A stretch of DNA of 64,000 bases, taken from contig NZ_CP034689.1 of assembly GCF_003994415.1 (NCBI RefSeq), forward strand, positions 5,704,001 through 5,768,000, given 5' to 3'. This stretch comes from Achromobacter spanius. GTDB lineage: Bacteria > Pseudomonadota > Gammaproteobacteria > Burkholderiales > Burkholderiaceae_B. Position 1 is the first letter of the stretch. The number at the start of each line of letters is the position of its first letter. The position numbers and the translations under genes were made by a program. Positions 51,760 through 63,260 of the stretch are shown in pieces. The notes beneath the pieces were generated by a model. That model was not told where the DNA came from. It was given only the letters and a program-made list of their open reading frames with translations, and ran no database searches.

Positions 51760-53721
51760 ATGAAAAAGAGCGTAGCGATCACCCTCGGCGTGGTCATAGT
51801 GGGAGCGGGAAGCTGGATAGGCGCCACTTGGTATACCGGCAAACGCATTGAGGAAAGCTCGCAACGCCATCTGGCCGAAGCCAACGAAAAGCTGGCCAAG
51901 CTGACGCCGTTGTTCGGTCTGCGCATTGACCAGATCAAGTACGAACGCAGCCTGTTCTCGACCCAGGCGCGCTACGGCCTGTCGCTGGTGAAGAACGACA
52001 AGAGCCTGGACGACATGCCCGCCGGCATGATTGAGTTCGACGCGGTCATTGAACACGGCCCCTTCCCCAAGACCGCCCTGTCGCGCGGCGCCCTGGCGCC
52101 CAAGCTGGCTTTCGTGCACGCTGAAATCGCCAAGACGGACAACCTGAAGGAAGTGTTCGCCCTGACCAAGGACGTCTCGCCCCTGGTCAGCGACGCCATG
52201 ATCAGCTATGGCGGCACCACCAGCTCCACATCGAAGATTGCGCCGGTGTCGACGGCCGTGGACGGCAATTCGATCGACTTCAGCGGCATGCTGATCACCG
52301 GCACGTTCGACCGTTCGCTGGAAGCCGTCACCGCGCACGGCGTGATGGACAAGCTGGCCATCGACGGCACGAAGAGCAACGACCCGGTCGTCATGGCCAT
52401 CACCGGCATGACGATGGACGTCAACAGCCGCATGGGCAAGTTCGGCGTGTCCATGGGCGACTCCGATCTGAAGATCAAGCGCGTCGACGTCACCCGCCCG
52501 GGCGACGACGTCAAGCTGTCGCTGGACAACTTCGGCTATGGCGTGAAGCTGTCCGAAGACGACAAGGCCATCAACGTTCAAGCCACCTATCAAACGGGCG
52601 ACATGACCGTGAACGACGTGGCGTTGGGCAACGGCCAGGCCGTGATCAAGCTGGCCAAACTGGACGGCCAGGCCGTCAAGCAACTGTCCGACACCTACAA
52701 CCAGATGCTGCGCCAACTCATGGGGCATGCTGAAGACGAAGGCCTGAAGGACGAGCAGGTCCAGACCATGCTGGACGCCGCCGGCAAGCTGTTGGCGGGT
52801 AACCCGTCGTTCAGCATCGACCCCATCAGCTGGAAAACCGCCAAGGGCGAAAGCAAGCTGAACTTCACGCTGGACCTGGCCAACCCGCCCGACGTGAAGA
52901 ACCTGACGCCGCAAGAGATCGCCGTCCAGGCCATCAAGCGCATCGACGCCACGCTCATCATCTCCAAGCCCATGGTGCAGGACCTGGCGACGCAGTACGC
53001 GATCAAGAAAGAGGGCCTGACGCCCGAGAAGGCAGCCGAAGGCGCGGCGGAAAGCGTGCGCCAGATGTCCGGCATGGCCGAGATGCTCAACGTGGGCAAG
53101 AACGACGGCGACAACATCGTCGGCAAGTTCACCTTCGCTGACGGCATGGGCAACTTGAACGGCAAGGAAATTCCCGCCGAAGAACTGTTCAGCGGCCTGC
53201 TGGGTGCAACCGGCATGGGCGGCGGCATGGACGACTTTGACGACGAACCGATGCCGGACATGGGCCAGGAAGAACCTGCCGCGGATGCGACGCCCGCCGT
53301 CGGCGTGATGCAGGATTTCAGCCTGGACACGGTCAGCAGCCTGCTGGACGACATGGGCATCACCGCCAACAAGCTGGATGGCGACGAAGGCCCCGTGCTG
53401 TTGCTGGATGCCGGCAACACCGGCGCCAGCGAGCTGCGCCTGGAATTCCTGTGCAACGACTTCACCGAAAAGTGCCTGGACCTGGTCATGACGGCCACGT
53501 ACCAGACCAAGAAGCCGATGCCGCTGAAGGCCATCAATAGCTGGAACCAGGAATACCGCTGGACGCGCGCCTATCTGGACGACAAGAACCAGGCCGTGCT
53601 GCAGATGGACATGAACGCGGAAGGCGGCATCGGCAAGGACAACCTGCAGATCCTGCTGAATACCTTCATCAGCATCGCCGAAGACTTCAACACGGCGGCG
53701 CAGGCAGCGCCGGCCAAGTAA
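51760..53721 (+). CDS. YdgA-family (DUF945) protein
   Basis: A 653-residue protein with an N-terminal signal anchor (residues about 5-25) and a long periplasmic part that begins with the DUF945 pattern (KLTPLFGLRIDQIKYERSLFSTQARY). Around residue 490 there is an acidic, Met-rich low-complexity linker (MGGGMDDFDDEPMPDMGQE). The last 130 residues resemble the YbjN fold (VSSLLDDMGITANKLDGDEG, WNQEYRWTRAYLDD). Function is unknown; E. coli YdgA is envelope-located. The YdgA-YbjN fusion is my reading of the motifs. RBS GAAGAAG precedes the ATG. Confidence 0.82.
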   Translation: MKKSVAITLGVVIVGAGSWIGATWYTGKRIEESSQRHLAEANEKLAKLTPLFGLRIDQIKYERSLFSTQARYGLSLVKNDKSLDDMPAGMIEFDAVIEHGPFPKTALSRGALAPKLAFVHAEIAKTDNLKEVFALTKDVSPLVSDAMISYGGTTSSTSKIAPVSTAVDGNSIDFSGMLITGTFDRSLEAVTAHGVMDKLAIDGTKSNDPVVMAITGMTMDVNSRMGKFGVSMGDSDLKIKRVDVTRPGDDVKLSLDNFGYGVKLSEDDKAINVQATYQTGDMTVNDVALGNGQAVIKLAKLDGQAVKQLSDTYNQMLRQLMGHAEDEGLKDEQVQTMLDAAGKLLAGNPSFSIDPISWKTAKGESKLNFTLDLANPPDVKNLTPQEIAVQAIKRIDATLIISKPMVQDLATQYAIKKEGLTPEKAAEGAAESVRQMSGMAEMLNVGKNDGDNIVGKFTFADGMGNLNGKEIPAEELFSGLLGATGMGGGMDDFDDEPMPDMGQEEPAADATPAVGVMQDFSLDTVSSLLDDMGITANKLDGDEGPVLLLDAGNTGASELRLEFLCNDFTEKCLDLVMTATYQTKKPMPLKAINSWNQEYRWTRAYLDDKNQAVLQMDMNAEGGIGKDNLQILLNTFISIAEDFNTAAQAAPAK

Positions 53722-53751
53722 GCCTGATAGCCATCAGGGCAAACGCCCAGC

Positions 53752-53784
53752 AAAAAGCCTCCATCTTGCGATGGAGGCTTTTTT
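53752..53784. terminator. Bidirectional terminator between ydgA-like gene and gcvP
   Basis: AAAAAGCCTCCATC, loop TTGC, GATGGAGGCTTTTTT. The T tract on one strand and the A tract on the other serve both convergent genes. Confidence 0.88.
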
Positions 53785-53818
53785 ATCGCCGGGCGCCAAG
53801 CACCCGGCTCGCCATGCG

Positions 53819-56692
<2,874 letters not shown>

Positions 56693-56722
56693 GGAGAGAT
56701 CTCGGGGTGGTGGTGCATTTCG

Positions 56723-56760
56723 CGAGCCGGGCGCGCCACGAGGACGGCGCGCCCGGCTCG
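56723..56760. repeat. Perfect 15-bp hairpin between gcvH and gcvP
   Basis: CGAGCCGGGCGCGCC (56723-56737) and GGCGCGCCCGGCTCG (56746-56760) with an 8-nt loop and no T tract. It sits in the 75-bp gap of the operon, where it could stabilise upstream mRNA or lower gcvP expression. Confidence 0.7.
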
Positions 56761-56767
56761 AACCGGC

Positions 56768-57145
56768 TTAACCGTTGGCGACGGCTTCGTAGCCGGCGGC
56801 GTCCAGCAGCTTGTCGGCGTCGGCGGCGTTGACCGGCTTGATCTTGAAGATCCAGGTGGTGAAGGCCGATTCGTTGATCAGGCTGGGGTTGTTTTCCAGT
56901 TCGTCGTTGAAAGCGACGATTTCACCGTCGACCGGGGCGTAGATGTCGGAAGCGGCCTTGACCGACTCGACCACGCCGGCGGTTTCGCCCGCCTTCAGCT
57001 TGGCGCCGACATTCACGTCGCCAACGAAAACCAGGTCGCCCAATTGGTCCTGGGCGGTGTCGGTGATGCCGACGACGAACACGTCGCCTTCAGCTTTGAC
57101 CCATTCGTGGGACGGGGTGTACTTGCGATCGGTGGGCAGGCTCAT
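56768..57145 (-). CDS. gcvH: Glycine cleavage system H protein
   Basis: A 125-residue lipoyl carrier. Lys63 in VESVKAASDIYAPVDGEI is the lipoylation site. The N-terminal KYTPSHEWVKAEGD and the C-terminal WIFKIKP are typical. It shuttles the aminomethyl intermediate between GcvP and GcvT and lies 102 bp after gcvT. Confidence 0.97.
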   Translation of the reverse strand: MSLPTDRKYTPSHEWVKAEGDVFVVGITDTAQDQLGDLVFVGDVNVGAKLKAGETAGVVESVKAASDIYAPVDGEIVAFNDELENNPSLINESAFTTWIFKIKPVNAADADKLLDAAGYEAVANG

Positions 57146-57247
57146 GGGAAATCCTCTAGGGAATACGGGGTAGATGAATGGTGTTGCGCGCCTCGCGCGA
57201 ACGCCGCGTGCGTGAAGGCAGGCGGCCGGTCGCGCGAAGCTTCGAGT

Positions 57248-58348
57248 TTACGAGTGTTCGACGGCTTTGCCGTTACGAACAAAAGGCAGCTTGCAGACCA
57301 GGGCGGGCACCCATTTGCCACGGATATCGACTTCGACCGTGTCGCCCGGACGCACACCTTGCGGCAGGCGGGCAAAGCCGATCGACACGCCCAGCGTGGG
57401 CGACATGGTGCCGCTGGTGAGCTCACCCGTGCCGGCGGGTGTGCGCACGGCCATGTGGGCGCGCATCACGCCGCGCTCTTGCAGCTTCAGGCCGACAAAG
57501 GCGGCGGGGGTGGCGAATTGTTCTAGCGCGTCGCGGCCGATGAAGCGGCGCTCGGCGTTCTTCAAGGACACGGTCCAGGTCAGGCCGGCCTGGTCGGGCT
57601 GGGTCAGCTCGTCCATGTCTTGGCCGTACAGGTTCATGCCGGCTTCCAGGCGCAGCGTGTCGCGCGCGCCCAGGCCCGCCGGGCGTACGCCCTGGGCGGC
57701 AAGGTCGCGCCACAGTTGCACGACGTCGGCGGCGGGCAGGACGATTTCAAAGCCGTCTTCGCCGGTGTAGCCGGTGCGCGCAACCAGCGTGTCGTCGCCC
57801 ACGCGGGCGGCGACGAAGGGAGTCAGGGGTTCGGTAGCGGCCTGCCAGGCCGGGCGCGCGGCCCAGACCTTGGCGCGGGCGTTGGGGCCCTGCACGGCCA
57901 CCATGGCCAGGTCGCAGCGCGGGGTGATGGCAACGTCAAAATTGCCGGCCTGCTTCACGCGCTGCATCCAGGCCACGTCTTTGTCGGCGGTGCCGGCGTT
58001 GACCACCACGCGCCATTCGTCGGCGGCGAAGAAATAGATGATCAGGTCGTCGATAACGCCGCCCTGCGGGTTCAGCATGCAGGAATACAGCGCCTTGCCG
58101 GGCACGGTCAGCTTGGCGACGTCATTGGCGACCAGGCGTTGCAGGAAGGCGAAGGCGTCCGGGCCAGCGACATCGACATTCAGCATGTGCGACACGTCGA
58201 ACATGCCGGCGTCCTGGCGCACCGCGTGGTGCTCTTCAAGCTGCGAGCCGTAGGCCAAGGGCATGTCCCAGCCGCCGAAGTCGACCATTCGGGCGCCGGA
58301 AGCGATGTGTTCGTCGGCCAGCGGGGTGCGTTTGAGGGTTGCGGACAT
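57248..58348 (-). CDS. gcvT: Aminomethyltransferase, glycine cleavage T protein
   Basis: A 366-residue T protein with the family patterns MVDFGGWDMPLAYGSQLEEH, AGMFDVSHMLNVDVAGPDAF and YTGEDGFEIVLPA. The conserved folate-site Asp lies near residue 96. It moves the one-carbon unit from GcvH to tetrahydrofolate and releases ammonia. It is the first gene of the operon, behind the glycine riboswitch, with GGAG as RBS. Confidence 0.96.
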   Translation of the reverse strand: MSATLKRTPLADEHIASGARMVDFGGWDMPLAYGSQLEEHHAVRQDAGMFDVSHMLNVDVAGPDAFAFLQRLVANDVAKLTVPGKALYSCMLNPQGGVIDDLIIYFFAADEWRVVVNAGTADKDVAWMQRVKQAGNFDVAITPRCDLAMVAVQGPNARAKVWAARPAWQAATEPLTPFVAARVGDDTLVARTGYTGEDGFEIVLPAADVVQLWRDLAAQGVRPAGLGARDTLRLEAGMNLYGQDMDELTQPDQAGLTWTVSLKNAERRFIGRDALEQFATPAAFVGLKLQERGVMRAHMAVRTPAGTGELTSGTMSPTLGVSIGFARLPQGVRPGDTVEVDIRGKWVPALVCKLPFVRNGKAVEHS

Positions 58349-58444
58349 GCGCGAGAACTCCGGGACGGCAATGCTTTGCCAGGGTTACGGAATGCCGGTC
58401 GTGACAAGGCTGGTTGCGCTTGCACGGCATCGGCTGAATATTCC

Positions 58445-58684
58445 GCCCCTCTGTCCTTTTGCCTGAGAGTTGCCCCGCGCGTGGCGGGTTTGCACCTTCG
58501 GCGCCTGGGCTGCTCGCTGTGTCCCGAATTCGGGGCGGCGCCAGGTCTCTCCAGAGTACTGTTTTGCCTCATCCACACGGTAAAAACCGGGACGGGGCAA
58601 GCATGTGCGGTATCGGTTACCTGAGCGATTCTGGGCGAATTGCGCCTTCGGCGGCGGCCCACTGAAACGGCCGCTCTCTCCCGC
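58445..58684 (-). promoter_or_regulatory. Tandem glycine riboswitch
   Basis: The minus-strand leader of gcvT carries two glycine aptamers in series. The distal one (about 58595-58684) has GGGAGAGAGC, CGCCGAAGGCGCAA and GCTCAGGTAACCGATACC. The proximal one (about 58445-58556) has TCTGGAGAGACC, GGCGCCGAAGGTGCAAAC and ACTCTCAGGCAAAAGGACAG. The 96 nt between the aptamers and the gcvT ATG contain no T-tailed hairpin, so control is probably at translation start or by unfolding of an RBS-blocking stem. Glycine should turn the operon on. Confidence 0.9.
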
Positions 58685-58808
58685 AAACATGCGTGACAGC
58701 GGCGCCAAGCATACAACGAAAACCAGCCCCGGAAAAGCGCGATTTTGGGGCTCGCCCCCTTGGCAAACCACTGCCGGGAAGCCGCGCTCGGCTTGACGCC
58801 AGCGGAGG
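58685..58808. other. Non-coding stretch upstream of the riboswitch
   Basis: About 124 bp between the riboswitch and the stop of the ZIP transporter gene. It should contain the gcv promoter on the minus strand; TATGCT near 58708-58713 is a candidate -10 without a good -35. Nothing else is visible. Confidence 0.3.
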
Positions 58809-59702
58809 CTATCCCAGCGCCGTGTCCAGCAACATCATCAGCACAAAGCCCAGCATCAGCCCGCAAGTGGCGTAGACCTCGTGCCCCTTGCGGTGCGATT
58901 CGGGAATGATTTCATGGCTGATGACAAACAGCATGGCGCCAGCCGCGAATCCCAGACCCCAGGGCAGCAGCATCGCCGACCAGCCCACGATGGCGGCGCC
59001 CAGCACGGCGCCCAGCGGCTCGACCAGCCCCGACAACATCCCCAGCGCCACGGCGAAGGTTCGCGTGTAGCCGGCTGCCAGCAACGCCACCGCCACGACC
59101 AACCCTTCGGGAACGTCCTGGATGGCGATGCCGGTAGCCAGCGCGGTGCCGGCCACCGGATCGCCGCCCGCAAAGCCGACCCCGATGGCCAGGCCTTCGG
59201 GCAGGTTATGCAGGGTGATGGCGATGACGAACAGCCAGGCCCGGCGAATGCGGCGCGACTCGATGCCTTCGCGCCCCTTGATGAAGTGTTCGTGCGGCAG
59301 CGTGCGGTCCATGATGAGCAGCACGGCGGCGCCCAACAGAATGGCCGCCCCCACCGTCAGCCCCGCGCCCCACGGGCCCATGCCCTGGCTTTCGGCCGCC
59401 GCGATGCCCGGGGCCACCAGCGAAAACGCGCAGGCCGCCAGCATGACGCCAGCGCCGAAGCCGAACATGCTGTCCTGGACCTTTTGCGGAATGGTGCGGG
59501 CGAACAGAATGGGCAAGGTGCCCAGCGCGGTGGCGGCGGCGGCCACCAGGCCGCCCAGCAAGGCGTCAGCTACGTGCGGCGCGCGCACATCCAGATAAGC
59601 CCACAACTGGTGCAAAGCCAGGCATGACACCAAGACCGCCAGCGTCCAGACACTGATGCTGGTGGCCGCGGGACGCACGCGATGACGACTGAAGGTGTTC
59701 AT
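58809..59702 (-). CDS. ZIP-family divalent metal transporter
   Basis: A 297-residue inner-membrane protein with eight helices. The transport-site motifs are TLHNLPEGLAIGVGF in helix 4 and IAIQDVPEGLVVAVAL in helix 5. A cytoplasmic loop around residues 150-170 includes HEHFIKGREG. It takes up zinc or other divalent ions. The ATG at 59702 (MNTFSRHRV) has GGAGG upstream; a longer frame overlaps the intergenic space near sodA. It follows sodA by 29 bp and may share its transcript, which would fit manganese or iron uptake. Confidence 0.88.
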   Translation of the reverse strand: MNTFSRHRVRPAATSISVWTLAVLVSCLALHQLWAYLDVRAPHVADALLGGLVAAAATALGTLPILFARTIPQKVQDSMFGFGAGVMLAACAFSLVAPGIAAAESQGMGPWGAGLTVGAAILLGAAVLLIMDRTLPHEHFIKGREGIESRRIRRAWLFVIAITLHNLPEGLAIGVGFAGGDPVAGTALATGIAIQDVPEGLVVAVALLAAGYTRTFAVALGMLSGLVEPLGAVLGAAIVGWSAMLLPWGLGFAAGAMLFVISHEIIPESHRKGHEVYATCGLMLGFVLMMLLDTALG

Positions 59703-59731
59703 GGGGCGGCTGCCTCCGTCACAGAGCGGGC

Positions 59732-60346
59732 TTAGCCCTTCGCAGCCGCATAGCGGCGAGCCACTTCGGACCAATTCACGACATTGTAAAAGGCGCCTAT
59801 GTATTCAGGACGACGGTTTTGGTACTTGAGGTAATAGGCGTGTTCCCAGACGTCCAGACCCAGGATCGGGGTGTTGCCCTGCATCAGCGGGCTGTCCTGG
59901 TTGGCGCTGCTTTCCACCACCAGCTTGCCGGCGGGCGTGACCGAAAGCCAGGCCCAGCCGCTGCCAAAGCGGGTCAGGGCGGCTTTGGTGAAGGCCTCGC
60001 GGAAAGCAGCCATGCCGCCCAGTTCGGCATCGATGGCGGCGGCCAGCGCGCCATCAGGCTCACCGCCGCCTTCGGGCGACATGACGGACCAGAACAAGCT
60101 GTGGTTGGCGTGCCCGCCGCCATGGTTGCGCACCGCGCCGCGTATGGCTTCGGGCAATTGGTCCAGGCGCGCGACCAGGGCTTCAACAGGCTCTTCCGTG
60201 CTGATGCCCGCGCTATCCAGCGCCGCATTCAGGCTGGTGACGTAGGTTTGATGATGCTTGCTGTAGTGGATCTCCATCGTCATCGCGTCGATGTGAGGCT
60301 CCAGGGCGTCATAGGCGTAGGGCAGCGTCGGAAGGGTATAGGGCAT
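59732..60346 (-). CDS. sodA: Superoxide dismutase, Mn type
   Basis: A 204-residue Fe/Mn-family SOD. The Mn-type markers are GGHANHSLFW (Gly before the helix) and SANQDSPLM (Gln as the second-shell residue), unlike the Fe-type equivalents. The metal-ligand motif DVWEHAYY and the C-terminal NVVNW are intact. The ATG at 60346 (MPYTLPTLPY) with GGAGA upstream is chosen; the open frame extends 20 codons further. Metal preference is judged from these residues only. Confidence 0.93.
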   Translation of the reverse strand: MPYTLPTLPYAYDALEPHIDAMTMEIHYSKHHQTYVTSLNAALDSAGISTEEPVEALVARLDQLPEAIRGAVRNHGGGHANHSLFWSVMSPEGGGEPDGALAAAIDAELGGMAAFREAFTKAALTRFGSGWAWLSVTPAGKLVVESSANQDSPLMQGNTPILGLDVWEHAYYLKYQNRRPEYIGAFYNVVNWSEVARRYAAAKG

Positions 60347-60408
60347 GCATGTCTCCGTGGGACAGGTGCCTTTGCATCGAAAGGCGCCAGTCGAAATCGA
60401 AAACATAA

Positions 60409-60437
60409 ATGATATGTATTTTTATTTGATAAAACAA
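60409..60437 (-). promoter_or_regulatory. sodA promoter in an AT-rich, Fur-box-like stretch
   Basis: TTGTTT (60432-60437), a 17-bp spacer and TATCAT (60409-60414) on the minus strand, 60 bp before the sodA ATG. The spacer and flanks (60402-60440) are almost pure A/T and loosely resemble the Fur consensus; Fur control of sodA is known in Bordetella. Confidence 0.5.
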
Positions 60438-60537
60438 TAACGACATTGTCATAAGTCGCGGAATGGTCCCGTCCTATGATCCCGCAGTCCTAGGGCGCCC
60501 ACCCCGGACGCTTTAACTTCGAGTATCCGCCGTAAAC

Positions 60538-62022
60538 ATGATCGAAATTTCCACCACGAGCATCGCAAGCGCTCTGATAGTCCTGTTTCCCCTGGTAGCA
60601 CTCATCCTCGTTTCCCTGCGCCGCGTTGTGCCCACCAACATGGTGCACATCGTGCAATCCAGCAAACAGACCACGCCTTACGGGCGCGGCAAGTTGGGCG
60701 GCAACACCTACTACCACTGGCCAAGCTGGGTGCCGATCTGGGGCGTGGCGGTATCCAAGTTCCCCGAAAGCAACTTCCAGGTCGACCTTAAGGATTACGC
60801 TGCCTATGACGCGGCGCGGCTGCCGTTCGAAGTCGACGTAACCGCGTTCTTCCGCATCGAAGACGCCTCGCTTGCCGCCCAGCGCGTGTCCACCTTTGAT
60901 GTCCTGGTCGACCAGCTTCGCAACGTGGTCCAAGGGTCCGTGCGCAGCGTGCTGGCAACGAACAAGCTGGAAGACATCATGCAGGCGCGAAGCACGCTTG
61001 CCGATGCTTTTACCGCGGCAGTCGACACCCAACTGGCCGAATGGGGCGTCAAGACCGTCAAGACCATCGAGTTCATGGACATCCGCGACAGCGCGAACAA
61101 TAAAGTGATAGACCAGATCATGGCTCGCGAAAAGGCGCGCATAGACCGCCAGAGCCGTGAAGAAGTGGCCGAACACAATCGCGCGGCAACCGAAAAAGAA
61201 ATCGCCATGAAGCGCGAAATCGACCTTCAACAGCAGAACGCTCGCCAACAGGTCGGCATGCGCAACGCGGAAACCGAACGCGAGGTCGGCATCGCGGAAG
61301 AAAAGTCGCGCCAGGCGATTGCATTCGAATCCGTCAGCACGGCTCGAAAGGACATGGAGGTGCAGCGAGTGCGCGACGTACAAACGGCCGAAATTTCGCG
61401 CGATGTTGCCGTCGTCAGGGCCGAAGAAAACCGGCAGATTGCCGTGGTCGCCGCCCACGCCGAAAAAGAAGCCCAAATTGCCAAGGCGGAAGGCGATCTG
61501 ATCTCGGCCACCCGGGAAGCCGAGGGGGTAACGGCGCTTGGCGCCGCAAAAGCGTCAGCGGAGCAAGCCATGCAGGTGGCGCCCGTTGAAGCGCAAATCA
61601 AGCTGGCGAAAGAAATCGGGGGCAACGCCGGCTACCAGGAATACCTCATCCGCATCGAACAGGTACGGTCAGGCAAGGATGTCGGCATGGAAATGGCCCG
61701 CGCCATGCAGCAAGCGGACTTGAAGGTCATCGCCAATTCGGGCGATATGCAAAACGGCGTCGCCTCACTGGGCGACATGTTCACCCCCGCTGGCGGCACA
61801 CGCCTGACCGGCATGTTGGCCGCGCTGGCGCAAACACCGGAAGGCGCCGCACTGATTGAAAAGCTGGGCGTCCCGCTGGTAGCCGGCAAGGCGATCAAGG
61901 AAGTTTCCGATAGCGCCACACTAGGCGCCGTGGCAGCCGCTGCCATGTCCCACGAAGCAATCTTGACGCCCCCGCCTGCCGCGACGCCTACGGCCGAAGG
62001 AGCAATCTGGCGGCAGCGCTGA
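60538..62022 (+). CDS. SPFH-domain flotillin-like protein
   Basis: A 494-residue membrane-anchored protein. A helix at residues about 8-28 is followed by an SPFH/Band-7 domain (to about 200, including PFEVDVTAFFRIEDASLAAQ). A long Glu/Ala/Arg-rich coiled coil follows (about 200-350: EVAEHNRAATEKEIAMKREI, AHAEKEAQIAKAEGD), then a Gly/Ala-rich tail. It should scaffold membrane microdomains. No NfeD-type partner gene lies beside it, which is unusual. It is divergent from sodA. Confidence 0.87.
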   Translation: MIEISTTSIASALIVLFPLVALILVSLRRVVPTNMVHIVQSSKQTTPYGRGKLGGNTYYHWPSWVPIWGVAVSKFPESNFQVDLKDYAAYDAARLPFEVDVTAFFRIEDASLAAQRVSTFDVLVDQLRNVVQGSVRSVLATNKLEDIMQARSTLADAFTAAVDTQLAEWGVKTVKTIEFMDIRDSANNKVIDQIMAREKARIDRQSREEVAEHNRAATEKEIAMKREIDLQQQNARQQVGMRNAETEREVGIAEEKSRQAIAFESVSTARKDMEVQRVRDVQTAEISRDVAVVRAEENRQIAVVAAHAEKEAQIAKAEGDLISATREAEGVTALGAAKASAEQAMQVAPVEAQIKLAKEIGGNAGYQEYLIRIEQVRSGKDVGMEMARAMQQADLKVIANSGDMQNGVASLGDMFTPAGGTRLTGMLAALAQTPEGAALIEKLGVPLVAGKAIKEVSDSATLGAVAAAAMSHEAILTPPPAATPTAEGAIWRQR

Positions 62023-62034
62023 TCTCTGCGCGGT

Positions 62035-63237
62035 TTACAGCGCCTTGCCGCAGGCCACGCCCGAGGCCCAGGCCCATTGGAAGTTGTAGCCGCCCAGCCA
62101 GCCGGTCACGTCGACCGCTTCGCCAATGAAGTACAGGCCGGGCGCGGTCTTGGCCTGCATGGATTTCTGATCCAGGCCACGTGTGTCGACACCGCCACGC
62201 ATCACTTCGGCCTTCTTGTAGCCGGCGGTGCCGCTGGGCACCAGCGTCCATTGATGGATGTCTTGCGCCAAGGCCCGCAGCGTCTTGTCCGGCGCGTCAG
62301 CCAAGCGCATCGCGGCAAGCCCGGGCTTGCCGCCCTGCTCCGCCAGATGCAGCCAACGATCCGCCAGCCGCTTGGGCCACAGCCCAGCCAGCACGGTGTG
62401 CAATTGCTGCCGATTGCCCGACTTGGACGCCAGCAGTTCTTCGGCCAGGTCACGGCCCGGGGCCAGGTCAATGACGATGGGTTCACCTGGCTTCCAATAG
62501 CTGGATATCTGCAGGATGCCCGGCCCGGACAGGCCGCGATGGGTGAACAGCAGGTCTTCCAGGAATTCACCGCGCGTCTTGCCTTGCCCCGTGTGCAGGC
62601 CCACTTCCAGCGCCACGCCCGACAGTTCGGACAGCGCCTGCCATTGTGCGGGGTCAAAGGTCAGCGGCACCAGCGCGGGCCGGGGCTCGACCACCTTCAA
62701 GCCGAATTGGCGCGCAATCTTCAAGCCGAAATCGGTGGCACCCAATTGCGGGATCGCCATGCCGCCCGTGGCCACCACCAGCTTGGCCGCGCGGATCACG
62801 CCCTGGCTGGTGCGCAACTCGAAACCCTGCTCACCATGGCTGATCTCGGCCACGGAACACCCCATGCGCCACTGCACATTGCCCGCGTCGCACTCGGCGC
62901 GCAGCATGTCGATGATGGATTCGCTGGAATCGTTGCAGAACAGCTGGCCACGATGCTTCTCGTGCCAGGCGATGTGGTGGCGCTTCATCAGCGCCAGAAA
63001 ATCCTGCGGCGTGTAGGCCGACAGTGCCGAGCGGCAGAAATGCGGGTTATCGGACAAAAAGTTGGCGGGTCCGGTCCCGATGTTGGTGAAGTTGCAGCGG
63101 CCGCCGCCCGAAATGCGGATTTTCTCGGCCAGGCGCTCGGCGTGGTCGACCAGCACCACGCGCAAGCCGCGTTGCCCGGCCACCGCTGCACACATCATGC
63201 CAGCGGCGCCGGCGCCGAGTACGGCTACATCAAACAT
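62035..63237 (-). CDS. BaiN/HI0933-family flavoprotein
   Basis: A 400-residue FAD protein starting FDVAVLGAGAAGMMCAAVAG, followed by the family hallmark RISGGGRCNFTNIG. TGGMAIPQLGATDFGLKIA and the C-terminal GLYFIGEAVDVTGWLGGYN are present. The family is called an NAD(P)/FAD oxidoreductase, but the physiological reaction of HI0933-type members is mostly unknown. The ATG at 63237 is used; an earlier in-frame ATG at 63279 overlaps the decarboxylase gene. Confidence 0.9.
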   Translation of the reverse strand: MFDVAVLGAGAAGMMCAAVAGQRGLRVVLVDHAERLAEKIRISGGGRCNFTNIGTGPANFLSDNPHFCRSALSAYTPQDFLALMKRHHIAWHEKHRGQLFCNDSSESIIDMLRAECDAGNVQWRMGCSVAEISHGEQGFELRTSQGVIRAAKLVVATGGMAIPQLGATDFGLKIARQFGLKVVEPRPALVPLTFDPAQWQALSELSGVALEVGLHTGQGKTRGEFLEDLLFTHRGLSGPGILQISSYWKPGEPIVIDLAPGRDLAEELLASKSGNRQQLHTVLAGLWPKRLADRWLHLAEQGGKPGLAAMRLADAPDKTLRALAQDIHQWTLVPSGTAGYKKAEVMRGGVDTRGLDQKSMQAKTAPGLYFIGEAVDVTGWLGGYNFQWAWASGVACGKAL

Positions 63238-63260
63238 CAGGACTCCAGACCCGCCGGGTC

